Below are positions 30,430 through 43,235 of a stretch of 64,000 bases of DNA, one piece after another (positions within the stretch are counted from its first letter, which is position 1; each line of letters starts with the position of its first letter). The position numbers and the translations under genes are program-made. Under the pieces are notes generated by a model. The model had not been told where the DNA came from. It made no database searches and was given only the letters and a program-made list of their open reading frames with translations. The DNA comes from an uncultured Methanobrevibacter sp. (GTDB taxonomy: Archaea; Methanobacteriota; Methanobacteria; Methanobacteriales; Methanobacteriaceae): positions 1-64,000 of the forward strand of contig ONJC01000002.1 in the NCBI GenBank assembly GCA_900318035.1, in the 5' to 3' direction.

Positions 30430-33400
30430 TTATTTGAATCTTCTAATTTGAGAAGATCCAACAACAAGCAACATTAATAACAATACTAAAATTGGATTAC
30501 CTGTTTCATATTGACTTAAGCCAACATTTTCACGAGGGGAAACTTTTTCATGATGATTTTCTTTTTCAGGAACAGCATCTTCGATTACATCATCAGTACC
30601 ATCATCAACTACATCATCATCAGTATCATCATCAACTACATCATCATCAGTGTCGTCATCCACTACATCATCATCGATTTCTTCATCATCAACAACTGTA
30701 GTATTTTCGACATCGGAAACTTTGAAAGTAACTGTGCTGTTGCTTGGCAAGTATTTGTCATTGCCTCCGTAGTATACTATAGCAGTGTAGTTTCCAACTG
30801 GAAGATCTGGGATAACAATTTTAGCTATGCCATCTACGATTTCACTTGTGGAATATGATTTACCATTGATTTCAACAGTTATTGTTCCGGTTGCATCTTC
30901 TGGAACAGCAACTTCAATCACTTCTTCATCTCCAACTTCAATGTCATTTCCGGTTGCATTGACTGCTGAAGGAAGTTTGTGAACTGTGAATTTACTGGTT
31001 GTAGTATTGTTTGAGTATTTGTCATCACCGGAGTATTTTACAATAACGGTTTTGTCACCAGCAGTTAATCCATCAACTTCAAATATAGCTTTACCATCAA
31101 TTATTTCAGTAGTTGAGTATGATTTACCATCGATTTCAATGATTATTGTTCCAGTTGCACCATTTGGAACTGTTACAACAACAGTTTCAGTTTCACCGAC
31201 ATAAATGTCATGACTATTTGCATTTACAGGAGCATCATTTACTGTTTCTGGTGTTTCAGCTACAGGTTTGGTATTGTTAAAGAATTCCGCATTGATACCT
31301 CCTTCATCTTCAGGAACTTGAATCGGAGTGATAGGATCTGGAACACTTATAGGTTCAGTTTCATTTTCTGGCAATTCAAGATTAGTTGGAGTACTGTTCT
31401 CTTCACGAATGATTTCAGGTGGAATATATTTAATTACTTTGAAAACAGTGTCATTTATAGCAGGCAAGTATTTGTCATCACCATTGTATCTTGCAGAGAC
31501 AACATAATCCCCTTCCGGAAGACCAGATATTACTAAAACACCATTTCCACCACTGACTGCAACATAATATTTAGCTCCTTGCATGTATGCAGCTGCCAAT
31601 ACGTCTTCATCTAAATCAAATGTGAATATTTCACCATCGATGACTACAGTTACATTTCCTACTGCATCTGCAGGAACCATCAATTGGATGTTTTCAAGTT
31701 CACCAACATAAATGTCTTCTGCAATTGGAATAACAAATGATGGAAGTTTGAATACATTGAAACTGTCAGATGCATTTGTTGGCAAGTAATTGTCATTACC
31801 AGAGTAGTATGCGACAACTGTTTTGCCTCCTGCGTTCAAGTTTTCAACTGCGAATCTTTGAACATTACCATCTATAGTAATTGGTTCATAGAGACGGTCA
31901 TCAATTTCAATCAATACATTTCCACTAACGCCATCAGGTAAAGTTACATTAATCAATTCTGTAGCTCCAACATAAATGTCATAAGCTTCAACTGATATTA
32001 TGATATCTTTAGGAGTTATGATTATAGGTACCTCTGGCTCAATAGGCACTTCAGGTACATCAGGAACCTCTGGCACTTCAGGCACCTCAGGAACCTCAGG
32101 AACCTCTGGCACTTCAGGCACATCAGGTACATCAGGAACCTCAGGAACTTCAGGAACCTCTGGCACTTCAGGCACTTCAGGTACATCAGGTACATCAGGT
32201 ACTTCAGGAACCTCTGGCACTTCAGGCACTACAGTCTCATTTTTGCGGACTGTGAAATCAGCAGTTGTTGAGTTAAATACATACTTATTGTCACCATCAT
32301 ATATTGCAACAACAGTTTTGTTTCCATAGACTAAGTCAGGTACATAGAATGTTGCGTTTCCACCGTAAGTTTTATTGGAATATGTTCTGCCATCAATTTT
32401 AATGGTTACATTATCTTTAACGTCATCTGGAACATTAACGATTATTTTTACAACATCTCCAACATATATATTATCTTTGTCTTCAACTGTAATTATGATT
32501 GGAGTATCCCATTTAGATACATAGTAGTCTGTGGTTGCGGTCTTTTCACCATACTGATCATCACTGAAAGTTACATCCACTATGTATTTGCCTGAGATTT
32601 CTTGAGTTACATTTAATTTGGCTATGCCATCTTCAATAGTTGCATTGCCTACCCAAGTACCATTTACATAGATTGCAACTTCACCTTCCGCATCAGTTGG
32701 AACAGTCACGACAATTGTAGAGTTAAGACCAACTTTGGTATCTTCAGCAGTTACTGTAATCTCATAATCGTCAAACTTGACGACATTTATAGCATTTGCA
32801 GCTGAAGTTGATGCATCGGTGTAGTTTCTATCACCTGCATAGTAAGCATTAACTGTGTAATTTCCAGGGTTCAACTGGTCAACGACAATTGTAGCAATGC
32901 CGTTGTTGATTGGACCGGAATAGACTTTATTGTCAACTGTAATTTCAACTACTCCTGTAGTTCCAGGAGTTATGTGAACGACAACTGTTGCATTGCTTTT
33001 AGCATTTGTTTCTACTGAATCAATGATAATTTCCGGAGCAATCTTTTTAACTTCAAATTCTTTAATAGTTTTATTAGGATTATATCTTTCATTTCCGGAG
33101 TATACTGCATATACAGTGTAGTTGTCAACTGCCAAATTATCAACCATGTAATTTACAGTGCCATTGAAGACAGGTAATTTAATTTCTCTGATTATTCCAC
33201 TCTTATTAACGACATTTATTGTAATGAATCCGCTTGCATCATCATTTACATTGACTGTGATATCTGCAATTTGTTTGTAGAAAATGCTTTCAACAACAAT
33301 GTCTATTGGAGTATCAATAGGAGAGACTGTGAATGTTGCATCAGCTTCACCGACAGTGTAATTGTCATATTCATCACCGTAATATTTGATATGTACGCTG

Positions 33401-36400
33401 TAATTTCCAACAGCCAAATTATTAAATGTTAAATCAACTTTACCTGCATCAAATTCAGTGATTTGAATTGCATAATCTGTGAAGTTTCCGGTTAAAACAA
33501 CATATCCAGTTGCGTTTGCCGGAATTTCAATGTGAACATTTTCAGTCTGGCCAACATATATGTCTTGACCGGTTACATTAACGATAGGATTTCTTTGACC
33601 AACATTGAATGTTGCTCTGGATTTGTTTCCGTTATGGTTTCTGTCTCCGTCATAATATGCCCAAACCTCTTTGTCTCCTACAGACAAATCAGGAATTACA
33701 AATCTGGCAATACCGTTAACGATTTTTTCACTGTAGATTGCGCCATTAATATTGAGGGTAATGTTTCCGAGTGCATCGGACATTATTCTGCCATTTGCAT
33801 CCCTGACTGTAACATTGAGGTATTCACTATCCCATACTTTAATGTCATGGGCATCAATGGTTACAGTAGTATTTGCCGGAATGACCCTGAATACGGCATC
33901 TCCTGAAGCAGGGTAATAGAATTTGTTACCATTATAATTAACTTTAACAGGATAGGTGCCTACAGGCAAGTCAAAGATATTCCATACGGTTTTTCCGTTG
34001 AATTCTTGGTAGTGGCCAACACTTGATCCACCTTGTGAACCATAACCGGTATCTTTAAGTTCAAAGGTTCCATTTTCACTGTTTACGAAGATTGTAACAT
34101 TACCGTTTGCTTTTACAAATACTTGAATGTCTTCATAGTTGCCGTAAACAATATCATGAACAACAACATCAACAGTTCTATTCAGTTTATATACTTCGAA
34201 AATGGTTTCATTGTTACTTGGATAATAATAATCATTTCCAGAGAAGTGAGCTGTAATTGTGTAAATTCCAGGATCCAAATCTTTTAAGTCATAGGATACT
34301 TCACCATTTAAAAGTGTCCTGGTGTTTTTGACAACATCTGCAATTGTAGCATTTACTTCCCCAGTAGTATTAACATAAATATAAGCCATTCCTTTTTCCA
34401 GGAATGTGAAATTTTGAGGAACTATTATAATTGGAATATGTGCCTTATCAACTATGAAACTTCCTTTTGTAGTATTTCCATTATATTTCTTATCACCCGG
34501 ATAGATTACATCAACAGTATAATATCCAGGGACAAGACCTGTAACATCAATTCTGGCTACACCGTCCACTATCGGAACATTTTCAAATACTCTTAAAGTA
34601 TCGTTTATTCTTATTGTTACATTTCCGGTAGCGTCGCTAAATTCCATAGTCACATTAAGCATTTCTTTTTCGCCATATACTATATCTTCTGTTTGAACAT
34701 CTAAAGTGATATTATATTTGGAAACCTTGAATGTAGTGGTATTTACTACACTGTTCCAATAGTTATCACCGGAGTAATTTCCCCATACATCATATATGCC
34801 CTCATCTAGCGGTGGAATATTAATGCTTCTTTCACCATTGGCTAAGTCAAGGTAATATGGTGTGCCGTTTACTTTAAGGTAAACAAAACCTGTTGCATTT
34901 TCAGGAAGATTTATCCAAATAAATCCTTTATCATATACGAATATGTCTTTGGCATTTATTATGAAGTTAGGGTCATGTTTTGTAACCATGAAACTGGAAG
35001 TGTTGCTTACAGAATTGAAGTTGGAATCACCTTTATAGAATGCGATTACATTATGTTTGCCTGCAAGTAATCCTTCCCTGTCGATTTGGACTTTACCGTC
35101 AACTAAAGTATACTCTCCTATGTATTTACTGTCGAGATATACTAAAACCTCACCGGTCACCTTATTTGATGGGAAAACAGTGATAATAATCGGTTCTATT
35201 TCACCAACTTTAATGTCAACAGTTTCAACAATGATTGAATCATCTATTTCTAATACTTTAAATGAGGAAGTATTTTCTTCAGGCAAGTAATCATCATCAC
35301 CATTATATTTAACGAAAACATCATATATTCCTGTCGGACATTTAGGAACAATTACTGTTGCAGTAGCACAGCGGCTGCCTTCTTCATTTATTAATTGGAC
35401 ATTATCTTTAAACAATTTACCCTTAATCCAAATGGAAATATTTCCTGTAGGAGCCACCATTTTTGAGTCGTCCTGAGGAACAACAGTAATGTTGATTATT
35501 TCATCATCAAGACAGTATATGTCAGCTGTCTCAATGAATACGGAAGTTAGATTTGCACCTTCCACATGCACCAGATAAGTGTAATAGTTATCTTCAGGGT
35601 GCTGTATTTTAAGTTTTAAGGATGCCTTGTCACCATCCATATCAGCATAATATAATGAAATTTTACCTTCTGAATCTGTTTTCATTTGTTTCCTGACGAG
35701 TTCCTTATTATTAGTGCCGTAAAGGGTTACGTCAACAGTTTGGAAAATTTCATAGTCAGTTTGATATATTTTATTAGGATTTTCTGGAGCTCCATCGATT
35801 TTTTCAGGAACAACAGGAGAATTTTTACCTGTGTTTCTAATTCCATCCACTCCTAAATAAGTTACATCAGTAAAGTAAACATTATTTTCACCATCATTGT
35901 AAATGGCATTGATTATATTGTCATTGCCTCTGAAGTATGCGACTAGGCTGACAGTTTTTTCATCATCATTAACTTCCAATATTAAAGGATCGAAACGGTT
36001 AGCATTAGCTCTGTTTTCAAGGAATTTTGAACCAATAATATCCATTCTAGGAGCTGATTTATCCACATACATTGCAGAACCGTTATCTGCTTTATTATAA
36101 TTGAAATTGGAATTGTCAATTGATTTACCGTTTACCCAGTAAACTGCTCCACCTAAATCAGCAGTGTTGTTGAGGAATGTTGAATCAGCAACATCGCTTG
36201 ATGATGTATTCCAGTATAGGGCACCACCTAAAGCATCACTGCCTTGAGCATGGTTGTCAAAGAACATTGAATTTGAAATAAGACCATTCTGACCTGCAGA
36301 GACTGTTTTAGTATATTCTTGGGTTTTAGATGCAGCGTAAGTTGCTGTTTGGGTAATGTTATTCCAGTAAACCGCTCCACCTAAGTTAGCTTCATTTCCA

Positions 36401-39400
36401 ACGAATGTTGAATCATCAATAATACCATTGGTACCTGTCCAATAAGCTGCACCACCTTTTTGAGCAGTGTTTTGTGTAAATGTGGAATTATAAACTTTAC
36501 CGTTTTCACCGTGAACAACAAAGGTTTTAGGATAATTGAATTGAACATTCATATATTCTACTCCACCTTCCCAGTATAATGCTCCACCTTCGGTTGCATT
36601 GTTTCCTGTGAATTTGGAATCTTTAATTGTACCGTTTGTAGCCTGCCAGTAAACAGCTCCACCACGAACAGCAGTGTTGTTAAGGAATTCTGAATTGGAA
36701 ACTAGACCATTTATACCTAAATATTTGGTATTGTGTAATGAGGAAGGATTGGTATTTTTATAGTTCATACCTCCATTCCAGTAGATAGCACCACCTTCAA
36801 GAGCAGTACAGTTTATGAAAGTACTGTCATAAACAGAGATTTTGTTATCTCTTGCAAATATAGCTCCACCTTTACCTCTTACTTGAATATCAGATTTTAA
36901 ATCATCTATGGCAACTGAATTGATGAAAGTACATCCTATGATTTCATTGTTAACAGTTACTGCATCTTTCATGATGACAGATCCACCAAATACTGCTTTA
37001 TTTCCTATGAAAGTTGAATTGATAAAGTGAGAATCGGACATCTGATTAGATATAGCTCCTCCTGCATAACCTGCAGTGTTATTGATGAATTTACAGTCGG
37101 TTAAAGTGATGTTTTTACCTTTACCTCCAGTATCACCAATGTAGAAAGCACCACCATCTTTTAAAGCGGAGTTGTTTATGAAAGTACAGTTATCCATTAC
37201 ACTGTTGTATGACCTGTGCCAGTCAATAGCTCCACCGTGTTTAGCTGCATAGTTGCTGTCAAAGATATTATCTTTTATTAAACCACCAGGAGTGGAAGCA
37301 CCACCTGCACTCCAGTAGACTGCTCCACCTAATGCATTATTATAACTGGTTGCCTTATTTCTGGTGAAATTTGATCCAATGATGGAATCTCCACCATGAC
37401 CACCATTCCAAAAGATAGCTCCGCCTCTGCCGACAGCAGTATTTTCAGTGAATGATGAATATTGCACGGTAGCGTTTATACCATCAATGTAGAGAGCACC
37501 ACCTATTCCTTTGGAGTCTCCTGAATATCCTGCGGTGACCTTATTTTTATCGAAATGTGATCTGAGGATTGTGGTATTTGTACCTGAAACTCTTACTGCA
37601 CCACCGGATATTACAGCGGAGTTGTCATCAAACAGACAATCTTCAATAGAGGTATTTTGAGCTTCAACAATAACGGTTTTTTCGTTGACAGTGACATTAT
37701 ATTTTGAAATGTAAATTGCACCAGCAGATTGTTCAGCATGATTTGATGTGAATTTGGAATCTGCAATGTTGGTGTTTTTACCTGCCACATATATAGCTCC
37801 ACCATGTCCTTTTGAAGTTGAATCTGTAAATTCAGATGCTGAAATACTGGTATCGTCACCAGCTACATAAATTGCTCCACCACCGGAATAATCGCCAGCA
37901 CCTAGAGAGTGACATGAATCAAAAGTATCTTGTGAAATTCTGGTATTTTCTCCTGCAACATAAATAGCTCCACCACTGGTATCAGATGAAATGTCTGAGA
38001 AATGGGAACCTGTTATTGCAGCATTATCACCAGTTACATAGATTGCACCACCAGCTGCAGAGTTGCTGTCAGTGAAATTTGAATTGATAATTGTAGTGTT
38101 TTCACCTACAATGTTAATAGCACCACCAACACCGTCGTTTTGGGTATTGGTTGTTGTGAAAGTAGAGTCGTTGACTATTGTACGTACTCCATGTACGTAA
38201 ATAGCTCCACCATTGTTGGTTGCATAACTTGATACTATATCTACATTTTCAATTTTAGTATCATTTCCTTCAATATAGATTGCTCCACCATCATGAGCAT
38301 GAGTATTTTCGAACTCGGATTCGGATACTTTAGCTGAAGCTCCTTCAATATAGATTGCTCCACCTTGACCGTCATCATCGGTTCGAACATTATTAAATTT
38401 AGAGTTTTCAACATTGGTGTTCATTCCCGCTACGAAAATAGCTCCACCGTTACCACCATACATTGCGATACAGTTTTGGAATGTGGAATCTGTGATATTA
38501 GCATTGGTACCGCTTACATAGATTGCACCACCATTTTCTGCATTACATTCTGTAAAGTCAGCAGATATGAGTGCGTTTGTACCATTTACATATATTGCTC
38601 CACCATCATATTTGCTTGAAGCTTCACTAATATCGGAACCTGATATTTTAGCGTTGGCACCTTGTATGAATATTGCACCACCGTAATCGGCAGTTGATTT
38701 TGTGAAATTGGAATCGATAATTGTGGTATCTATACCGTTAATGTAAATAGATCCACCAGTGAATGCTGAATGACCTTCAAATGTTGAAGTGGAAATGACT
38801 GCTCTTGCACCATTTACATATATTGCTCCACCGTAATTATCATCATTTGAATAATCAACCAGTCTGTTGGATTTGAATTCGGAGTCTGATATTTTTACAT
38901 CATCACCATCAATGTATATTGCGCCACCATCTACACTGGCACATGAATCAAATAGTGCATTGGTTATTTTAGTGTCTTTACCTTTGATGTATATTGCTCC
39001 ACCAGCACCATTTTGAGATGATGCACTGCAATCGATAAATTCTGCACCATTAATAGTGGTTCCGTAACCGTCAATGTAAACTGCACCACCGTCATTATTT
39101 ATTGCAGAACAATTGTCGAAAGTGGTTTGGAAAATTTTAGTAAATACTCCATCTAAAATGTAAACTGCTCCACCATCATTAATTGCATAACTGTCAGCCA
39201 TATTGGAATTATTTATTTTAGCATATCCACCTTTTACAAATATTACACCACCTTCACGTGCGTAACATTCTGTGAATTCTGAATCGGTTACAACAGCGTC
39301 TTCTCCTTCAATAGCTATTGCACCACCTGCAGCACCTTCACTACCTTCAACAGCATAGGTATTGTGGAATTTTGATTTTTCAATATTGGCTTCGTCACCT

Positions 39401-41586
39401 TCGATATATATTGCTCCACCGTATGAGTCAAGACCTGCACTACAGTTTTCGAAAGTTGATGCAGTGATGTTTGAATAATCTCCACCTACATATATTGCTC
39501 CACCTGAACCTTTGCCTGCATTTAATCCTAAAGCTTTAGTGTCTTTAATGTTGGCTGAGACAAGTGCATTGTTACCTGCAACATAAATTGCTCCACCGTC
39601 GGCATCGGAGGTTGCTGAAGTAATTTTACAGTTTAAAACTTTTGCATCTCTACCGGTTCTGTAACCACCGATGTATATTGCTCCACCGTATTCAGCTTGA
39701 GCTTCATTGAATGTTGAATCGAAAATGTTTGCAGAATCTCCTGCAATGTAAATTGCTCCACCTTTACCATCTTCGGCACTTGTGGATTTGAAATCAGATT
39801 CTTGTATGGTAGTGTTGAATCCTCCAATATAGACAGCACCACCGTCACCACCGTAAGCGGTTGAATTCAGGAATGTAGATCCTATAATATTGGTGTTTAC
39901 ACCACTAATATATATTGCTCCACCGCTTCCTAAAATATTGTTTTGCATATCACCTGCAATACAGTTAACAAAGTTTGCAGAAATTACTGTATTTGGACCA
40001 TTTACATATACCCCACCAGCATCAAAACTGATAGAGTCGGTAATGTTTGATTGGAGAATATGAGCATCGTGACCTTCAATGCAAATTGATCCGCCATACA
40101 CAGCAGTACAGTCATTAATGGCACAACCAGATATACTGGTATCATTACCTATAATGTATATTGCACCACCACCATGAGTAGCACTACAATCATCAAAAGC
40201 AGTATCAATAATATCTACATTATTTCCAGTAATAAATATTGCACCACCATCTACTTTAGAATCATCTTTATTAGTATCAATGGTAACACTGGAATGAGTG
40301 AAACTTGATTTGGTAACAGTTACATCTGAACCAGTTAGACAAATAGTACCTCCACGACTACTGGAGTTACCTTTACTTATACCTTTATTATTTATACAGG
40401 TAATATTATTCATGATACCTCTTTGACCTTCCCAGTAGATAGCACCACCATCATCACCAGCAGTATTATTAACAAATAATGAGTTGTATAGTTTACCATC
40501 ATCACCGGCTACATATACACTACCACCATCAAATCTAGCTTTATTGTTTGTGAATGTTGAACCATTAATAGTAACCTCATTACCTTCAACATAAATAACA
40601 GCACCATCATTATCAGTAGTACAATTATCAAAGGTACAATTGTCAACTAATGAATTGTTACCTATAATGTATATTGCACCACCACCATGGATAGCACTAC
40701 AATCATTGAAAGTAGTATCAACAATATTTACATTATCTCCTGTAATGAATAATGCACCACCATCTACTTTAGATGCATCTTTACCATCTGCCATCCATGC
40801 AGAAGAAGATATGAAAGTAGATTTGGAGATAGTTATATCTGGACCGGTAAGACAGATACTACCACCACGAGTACTAGAAGTATTACCATCAGGTTTATCA
40901 ATACTTATACCTTTATTGTCAATGAACTTAGTATTAGATATAATACCACTAGCACCATCAGCATATATTGCACCACCATCATCACCAGCAACATTGTTGG
41001 TGAATGTGGAATCTACAATTTTAAAGTTATGTTCAGAAGTTGAAGTTGAGGTCATTGAAGGAGTAGTAGAATCTATGTATATTGCACCACCATCACCAAA
41101 AGCAGAATTGTTAATGAAGTTTGAATTGAATATTTCAACATTACCAGTAGTTGTCACTTTAAGTGCAGCACCATCACTACCATTAGCATTAACAAAGTTA
41201 ATGTTTTTCAATACTACATGTGAATTACCACATATATTGAAAATGGATGCCTGATTTGCACCGTCAATTGTGTATCCAGCACCATCAATAGCAATGTCTC
41301 TATCAATAGTAATTCCATTAGATAGGATACTGTCACCACTAGCGTAAGTGTAATTTTTATCCAAGGTAATATTTCCAACTGCACCTTGAATCTTTTCATT
41401 CAATTGTGTAAATGTTCCTGCCGAATCGGTCAGGAGATCTTCTTGAGTGTCAGTGACTTGTATAATATCATTTGCAGTTGAGGACATAGTTACATTATTC
41501 ACACTGTCAGTTGCTGATACAGCAGAAACTGCCAAAAGAGATATTATGAACAAGCTTAACACAATAAATATCTGCTTTTTATTCAT
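30430..41586 (-). CDS. Adhesin-like surface protein, 3,718 aa, C-terminal anchor
   Basis: This complete gene has ATG at 41586 and a GAGGT ribosome binding site. Domains in order: signal peptide (residues 1-26); a beta-helix cap ('[20 protein letters not shown]'); about 1,800 residues of beta-helix repeats with 'GGAIYVAG..' cores; a spacer at about 1,860-2,030; Ig-like units to about 3,120; a Pro-Glu-Val tract (about 3,119-3,195); more Ig-like units; an acidic tract (about 3,630-3,670); then '[18 protein letters not shown]' and the basic end 'SSQIRRFK'. That C-terminus (short motif, hydrophobic helix, positive tail) resembles a cell-surface sorting signal, so the protein is probably exported and then membrane-held or sortase-processed. 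Which enzyme acts is not shown here. The cap and repeats are homologous to those of the giant gene at 27,594. Confidence 0.95.
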   Translation of the reverse strand: MNKKQIFIVLSLFIISLLAVSAVSATDSVNNVTMSSTANDIIQVTDTQEDLLTDSAGTFTQLNEKIQGAVGNITLDKNYTYASGDSILSNGITIDRDIAIDGAGYTIDGANQASIFNICGNSHVVLKNINFVNANGSDGAALKVTTTGNVEIFNSNFINNSAFGDGGAIYIDSTTPSMTSTSTSEHNFKIVDSTFTNNVAGDDGGAIYADGASGIISNTKFIDNKGISIDKPDGNTSSTRGGSICLTGPDITISKSTFISSSAWMADGKDASKVDGGALFITGDNVNIVDTTFNDCSAIHGGGAIYIIGNNSLVDNCTFDNCTTDNDGAVIYVEGNEVTINGSTFTNNKARFDGGSVYVAGDDGKLYNSLFVNNTAGDDGGAIYWEGQRGIMNNITCINNKGISKGNSSSRGGTICLTGSDVTVTKSSFTHSSVTIDTNKDDSKVDGGAIFITGNNVDIIDTAFDDCSATHGGGAIYIIGNDTSISGCAINDCTAVYGGSICIEGHDAHILQSNITDSISFDAGGVYVNGPNTVISANFVNCIAGDMQNNILGSGGAIYISGVNTNIIGSTFLNSTAYGGDGGAVYIGGFNTTIQESDFKSTSAEDGKGGAIYIAGDSANIFDSTFNEAQAEYGGAIYIGGYRTGRDAKVLNCKITSATSDADGGAIYVAGNNALVSANIKDTKALGLNAGKGSGGAIYVGGDYSNITASTFENCSAGLDSYGGAIYIEGDEANIEKSKFHNTYAVEGSEGAAGGAIAIEGEDAVVTDSEFTECYAREGGVIFVKGGYAKINNSNMADSYAINDGGAVYILDGVFTKIFQTTFDNCSAINNDGGAVYIDGYGTTINGAEFIDCSASSQNGAGGAIYIKGKDTKITNALFDSCASVDGGAIYIDGDDVKISDSEFKSNRLVDYSNDDNYGGAIYVNGARAVISTSTFEGHSAFTGGSIYINGIDTTIIDSNFTKSTADYGGAIFIQGANAKISGSDISEASSKYDGGAIYVNGTNALISADFTECNAENGGAIYVSGTNANITDSTFQNCIAMYGGNGGAIFVAGMNTNVENSKFNNVRTDDDGQGGAIYIEGASAKVSESEFENTHAHDGGAIYIEGNDTKIENVDIVSSYATNNGGAIYVHGVRTIVNDSTFTTTNTQNDGVGGAINIVGENTTIINSNFTDSNSAAGGAIYVTGDNAAITGSHFSDISSDTSGGAIYVAGENTRISQDTFDSCHSLGAGDYSGGGAIYVAGDDTSISASEFTDSTSKGHGGAIYVAGKNTNIADSKFTSNHAEQSAGAIYISKYNVTVNEKTVIVEAQNTSIEDCLFDDNSAVISGGAVRVSGTNTTILRSHFDKNKVTAGYSGDSKGIGGALYIDGINATVQYSSFTENTAVGRGGAIFWNGGHGGDSIIGSNFTRNKATSYNNALGGAVYWSAGGASTPGGLIKDNIFDSNYAAKHGGAIDWHRSYNSVMDNCTFINNSALKDGGAFYIGDTGGKGKNITLTDCKFINNTAGYAGGAISNQMSDSHFINSTFIGNKAVFGGSVIMKDAVTVNNEIIGCTFINSVAIDDLKSDIQVRGKGGAIFARDNKISVYDSTFINCTALEGGAIYWNGGMNYKNTNPSSLHNTKYLGINGLVSNSEFLNNTAVRGGAVYWQATNGTIKDSKFTGNNATEGGALYWEGGVEYMNVQFNYPKTFVVHGENGKVYNSTFTQNTAQKGGAAYWTGTNGIIDDSTFVGNEANLGGAVYWNNITQTATYAASKTQEYTKTVSAGQNGLISNSMFFDNHAQGSDALGGALYWNTSSSDVADSTFLNNTADLGGAVYWVNGKSIDNSNFNYNKADNGSAMYVDKSAPRMDIIGSKFLENRANANRFDPLILEVNDDEKTVSLVAYFRGNDNIINAIYNDGENNVYFTDVTYLGVDGIRNTGKNSPVVPEKIDGAPENPNKIYQTDYEIFQTVDVTLYGTNNKELVRKQMKTDSEGKISLYYADMDGDKASLKLKIQHPEDNYYTYLVHVEGANLTSVFIETADIYCLDDEIINITVVPQDDSKMVAPTGNISIWIKGKLFKDNVQLINEEGSRCATATVIVPKCPTGIYDVFVKYNGDDDYLPEENTSSFKVLEIDDSIIVETVDIKVGEIEPIIITVFPSNKVTGEVLVYLDSKYIGEYTLVDGKVQIDREGLLAGKHNVIAFYKGDSNFNSVSNTSSFMVTKHDPNFIINAKDIFVYDKGFIWINLPENATGFVYLKVNGTPYYLDLANGERSINIPPLDEGIYDVWGNYSGDNYWNSVVNTTTFKVSKYNITLDVQTEDIVYGEKEMLNVTMEFSDATGNVTIRINDTLRVFENVPIVDGVARIDVTGLVPGYYTVDVIYPGDKKYNGNTTKGSFIVDKAHIPIIIVPQNFTFLEKGMAYIYVNTTGEVNATIADVVKNTRTLLNGEVSYDLKDLDPGIYTITAHFSGNDYYYPSNNETIFEVYKLNRTVDVVVHDIVYGNYEDIQVFVKANGNVTIFVNSENGTFELKDTGYGSQGGSSVGHYQEFNGKTVWNIFDLPVGTYPVKVNYNGNKFYYPASGDAVFRVIPANTTVTIDAHDIKVWDSEYLNVTVRDANGRIMSDALGNITLNINGAIYSEKIVNGIARFVIPDLSVGDKEVWAYYDGDRNHNGNKSRATFNVGQRNPIVNVTGQDIYVGQTENVHIEIPANATGYVVLTGNFTDYAIQITEFDAGKVDLTFNNLAVGNYSVHIKYYGDEYDNYTVGEADATFTVSPIDTPIDIVVESIFYKQIADITVNVNDDASGFITINVVNKSGIIREIKLPVFNGTVNYMVDNLAVDNYTVYAVYSGNERYNPNKTIKEFEVKKIAPEIIIDSVETNAKSNATVVVHITPGTTGVVEITVDNKVYSGPINNGIATIVVDQLNPGNYTVNAYYAGDRNYTDASTSAANAINVVKFDDYEITVTAEDTKVGLNSTIVVTVPTDAEGEVAIYVNGTWVGNATIEDGIAKLNVTQEISGKYIVDVTFSDDQYGEKTATTDYYVSKWDTPIIITVEDKDNIYVGDVVKIIVNVPDDVKDNVTIKIDGRTYSNKTYGGNATFYVPDLVYGNKTVVAIYDGDNKYVFNSTTADFTVRKNETVVPEVPEVPEVPDVPDVPEVPEVPEVPEVPEVPDVPDVPEVPEVPEVPEVPEVPEVPDVPEVPIEPEVPIIITPKDIIISVEAYDIYVGATELINVTLPDGVSGNVLIEIDDRLYEPITIDGNVQRFAVENLNAGGKTVVAYYSGNDNYLPTNASDSFNVFKLPSFVIPIAEDIYVGELENIQLMVPADAVGNVTVVIDGEIFTFDLDEDVLAAAYMQGAKYYVAVSGGNGVLVISGLPEGDYVVSARYNGDDKYLPAINDTVFKVIKYIPPEIIREENSTPTNLELPENETEPISVPDPITPIQVPEDEGGINAEFFNNTKPVAETPETVNDAPVNANSHDIYVGETETVVVTVPNGATGTIIIEIDGKSYSTTEIIDGKAIFEVDGLTAGDKTVIVKYSGDDKYSNNTTTSKFTVHKLPSAVNATGNDIEVGDEEVIEVAVPEDATGTITVEINGKSYSTSEIVDGIAKIVIPDLPVGNYTAIVYYGGNDKYLPSNSTVTFKVSDVENTTVVDDEEIDDDVVDDDTDDDVVDDDTDDDVVDDGTDDVIEDAVPEKENHHEKVSPRENVGLSQYETGNPILVLLLMLLVVGSSQIRRFK
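30587..30690 (-). repeat. Acidic Asp-rich tract, 27-nt units
   Basis: About three units of the 9-residue pattern DDDVVDDDT, encoded by near-identical 27-nt repeats, lie just before the C-terminal anchor. The tract is probably a flexible, highly charged linker through the cell wall. In-frame repeats of this kind can change copy number without breaking the gene. Confidence 0.8.
32030..32230 (-). repeat. Pro-Glu-Val/Pro-Asp-Val tandem repeat tract
   Basis: About twenty copies of a 9-nt unit encode PEV or PDV triplets (for example [16 protein letters not shown]), ending in 'PIEPEVPI'. Groups of units recur in the same order, suggesting expansion by larger blocks. The tract splits the Ig-like domains and probably forms an extended rigid spacer. 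The opposite strand is also open here (Gly-Thr-Ser repeats); that is only a consequence of the 9-nt periodicity. Confidence 0.9.
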
Positions 41587-42194
41587 TATAATAACCTCAT
41601 TTTTTATAGTATAACTTCAATATTTCCGAAACATTATACTGGTATTAATTTATATTTTAACTAATATATATTCTTTATGCTTGAAAATTTTAGCAAAAAA
41701 TTAAAATTTATTCATAATTGATAGTTAAGTTTAAATGTTTGTTTAAAATATCTAGGAATAAAAAATATAATTTTTAAATATATAATTAAATATCTAAATA
41801 AAATTAAATTCATAGTCACATATATTATACAAAATCATAATAAAAAAATTTTAATTATACATTATGATAAAACTGTTTGTCCCACAAATAAAAAATGAAA
41901 AAATAGAACTCCAATATTTGAATAAAGTTCAAAGAAATATATTTTTTACCTAAAAAAAATTAAAAAAATTTGAAATATATGAATTTAAAATTAATGAGTG
42001 AAAAAATAATTGAATAATATCATACCCCGATTCGATGAGGAGGCATCTGAGCAAAAAGCTTCAACTTACATACATATGATTGCGGACCCCTATATAAATC
42101 ATATAATATTGATAAGTTTTTCCAGTTTTTATGTTCTTTAAAAAAAATATTTGAAAACATACGGAAATTATAAAAAAAGTAATAAAAAAAGGTT
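41587..42194. other. Intergenic region upstream of adhesin gene
   Basis: This stretch holds the adhesin leader and promoter (41587-41676), then about 330 bp of AT-rich sequence in which I see no gene. At 42023-42090 there is a short, clearly more GC-rich island (CCCCGATTCGATGAGGAGGC at its left end). It is bordered on the minus-strand upstream side by a TATA-like GATTTATATA (42091-42100). The island could be a small RNA gene, but I could not assign it to a known class. Confidence 0.4.
41663..41676 (-). promoter_or_regulatory. Candidate BRE/TATA promoter of 3,718-aa adhesin gene
   Basis: The minus strand reads AAAGAATATATATT about 80 nt upstream of the ATG. It closely matches the element before the giant adhesin gene (GAAAGTATATATAT). 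Both genes would therefore have unusually long leaders for this genome, where other genes seem to have very short ones. Confidence 0.45.
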
Positions 42195-42210
42195 GCTTCT
42201 TGAGAGAAGC
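42195..42210 (-). terminator. Hairpin terminator of eS1 gene
   Basis: GCTTCT and AGAAGC form a perfect 6-bp stem with a 4-nt loop about 27 nt past the stop codon. On the minus strand the tail AACCTTTTTTTATTACTTTTTT follows, a strong T-rich terminator pattern. Confidence 0.75.
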
Positions 42211-42236
42211 TTAAAAAAAGAAGTGAAAAAGTAATC

Positions 42237-42818
42237 CTATTTGATTACTTTACTTTTGATGATTTCTACTCTTTTGAGAGGGTAGATTTTTTTAGCGTTG
42301 TGGTAAATTTCAGATGCTAATTTACCGTTTACACAAACTTTTACCAAGTCATCAAATGATTTTTCAGCAGCTGCTTCTATGAGTAAATCTTCAATGGTTT
42401 TTCTCATGAATCTTTGTTGGGAAGATTTAGCCCTTCTTACGGTTACAGCTAAAACTTGGAGTTTTAATTTGCGATCATCTTTAGTTTTAACAATTGCTGA
42501 AGCATCGATTCTGGAAGTTCCTCTTCTAATCATGCTTCTTACATAATCGGTAGTTGTTTTGTGTCCGGTGAATTTGGTGTTTGCAACATCACCTGCAACA
42601 TTATCAATTTCAAATCTGAGTTTGATGTATTGTTTTGAGAAATCTCCGGTTAATTCTCTCATGGTAACTTCTACGCCTCTGCCTATGAGAAGTTCTGGAT
42701 CTTTTGCTGGAGTTTCTCCGATTTCTTTATCTTCAAAGTTCACTGGTGTTTTAATAGTATACCAGGATTTTTCTTTCCATGTATCACGTACTCTACGTCT
42801 TGATTTTGCTTTTGCCAT
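42237..42818 (-). CDS. rps3ae: 30S ribosomal protein S3Ae (eS1)
   Basis: The product is 193 aa, the usual length for the archaeal eS1 family. It has the basic N-terminus MAKAKSRRRVRDTWKEKSWY and the conserved segment 'RDLTGD'-like (RELTGDFSKQYIKLRFEI). It also has 'GHKTTTDYVRSMIRRGTSRI' and 'RRAKSSQQRFMRKTIED'. It is a structural protein of the small ribosomal subunit near the mRNA exit region. A GGTTGAT ribosome binding site precedes the ATG, with a TATA-like element (CAATATATAATA) further upstream. It is transcribed alone, between the NifX-cluster terminator and its own terminator hairpin. Confidence 0.96.
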   Translation of the reverse strand: MAKAKSRRRVRDTWKEKSWYTIKTPVNFEDKEIGETPAKDPELLIGRGVEVTMRELTGDFSKQYIKLRFEIDNVAGDVANTKFTGHKTTTDYVRSMIRRGTSRIDASAIVKTKDDRKLKLQVLAVTVRRAKSSQQRFMRKTIEDLLIEAAAEKSFDDLVKVCVNGKLASEIYHNAKKIYPLKRVEIIKSKVIK

Positions 42819-42984
42819 TATATCAACCGTTTAATTTAATAATTTATTATATATTGTAATTTAGCGTTTCGCCATTTAATTTTAAAAATAGTCTTAAAAC
42901 TTGTAGTTTACAAAATACTACACTAAATAAACTGTAAAAATGATTTTAAATAAGTATATATTTACAATCGTTTATTCGACTATT

Positions 42985-42999
42985 GTGAGCTCTGCTCAC
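42985..42999. other. Short perfect hairpin in 42819-43151 gap
   Basis: GTGAGC TCT GCTCAC forms a perfect 6-bp stem with a 3-nt loop in the otherwise AT-rich gap between the NifX-like gene and eS1. It lies about 165 nt upstream of the eS1 start. It is too far from a stop codon to be an obvious terminator. An operator or RNA structure in a leader is possible. I see nothing else in this gap apart from the eS1 promoter. Confidence 0.35.
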
Positions 43000-43151
43000 T
43001 TTATTTAAAGAAATATTTGTAATTAAGTTTTATTTTTTTAAAACCCGCCCATAAAGGTTATATTTAATTATTTAATTCATATTATATAAAGATTATTGAA
43101 ATCTTAAAAAATAGCTAAAATTTCAAGAAAAATAAAAAAATAAAAATTTCT

Positions 43152-43211
43152 CATGTCTCGAAATGTTTTTGAAAAGAAACATGAATGAGCTTTAAATAGA
43201 AAATAAAGCTC
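43152..43211 (-). terminator. Double-hairpin terminator of the rtcB-nifX cluster
   Basis: Two stems stand just past the NifX-like stop codon. The first is GAGCTTTA (43187-43194) with TAAAGCTC (43204-43211), perfect with a 9-nt loop. The second pairs 43152-43159 with 43176-43183, with one G-U pair. The minus strand then runs into AAATTTTTATTTTTTTATTTTTC. The position fits termination of the upstream four-gene unit. Confidence 0.7.
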
Positions 43212-43235
43212 AAATAAAGTGTTTTGAAAATATGA

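Noticed and set aside
32000..32329. Plus-strand frame encoding long Gly-Thr-Ser repeats
   Set aside because: It is the antisense of the Pro-Glu-Val tract; any 9-nt repeat without stops opens other frames. It lies wholly inside the adhesin gene.
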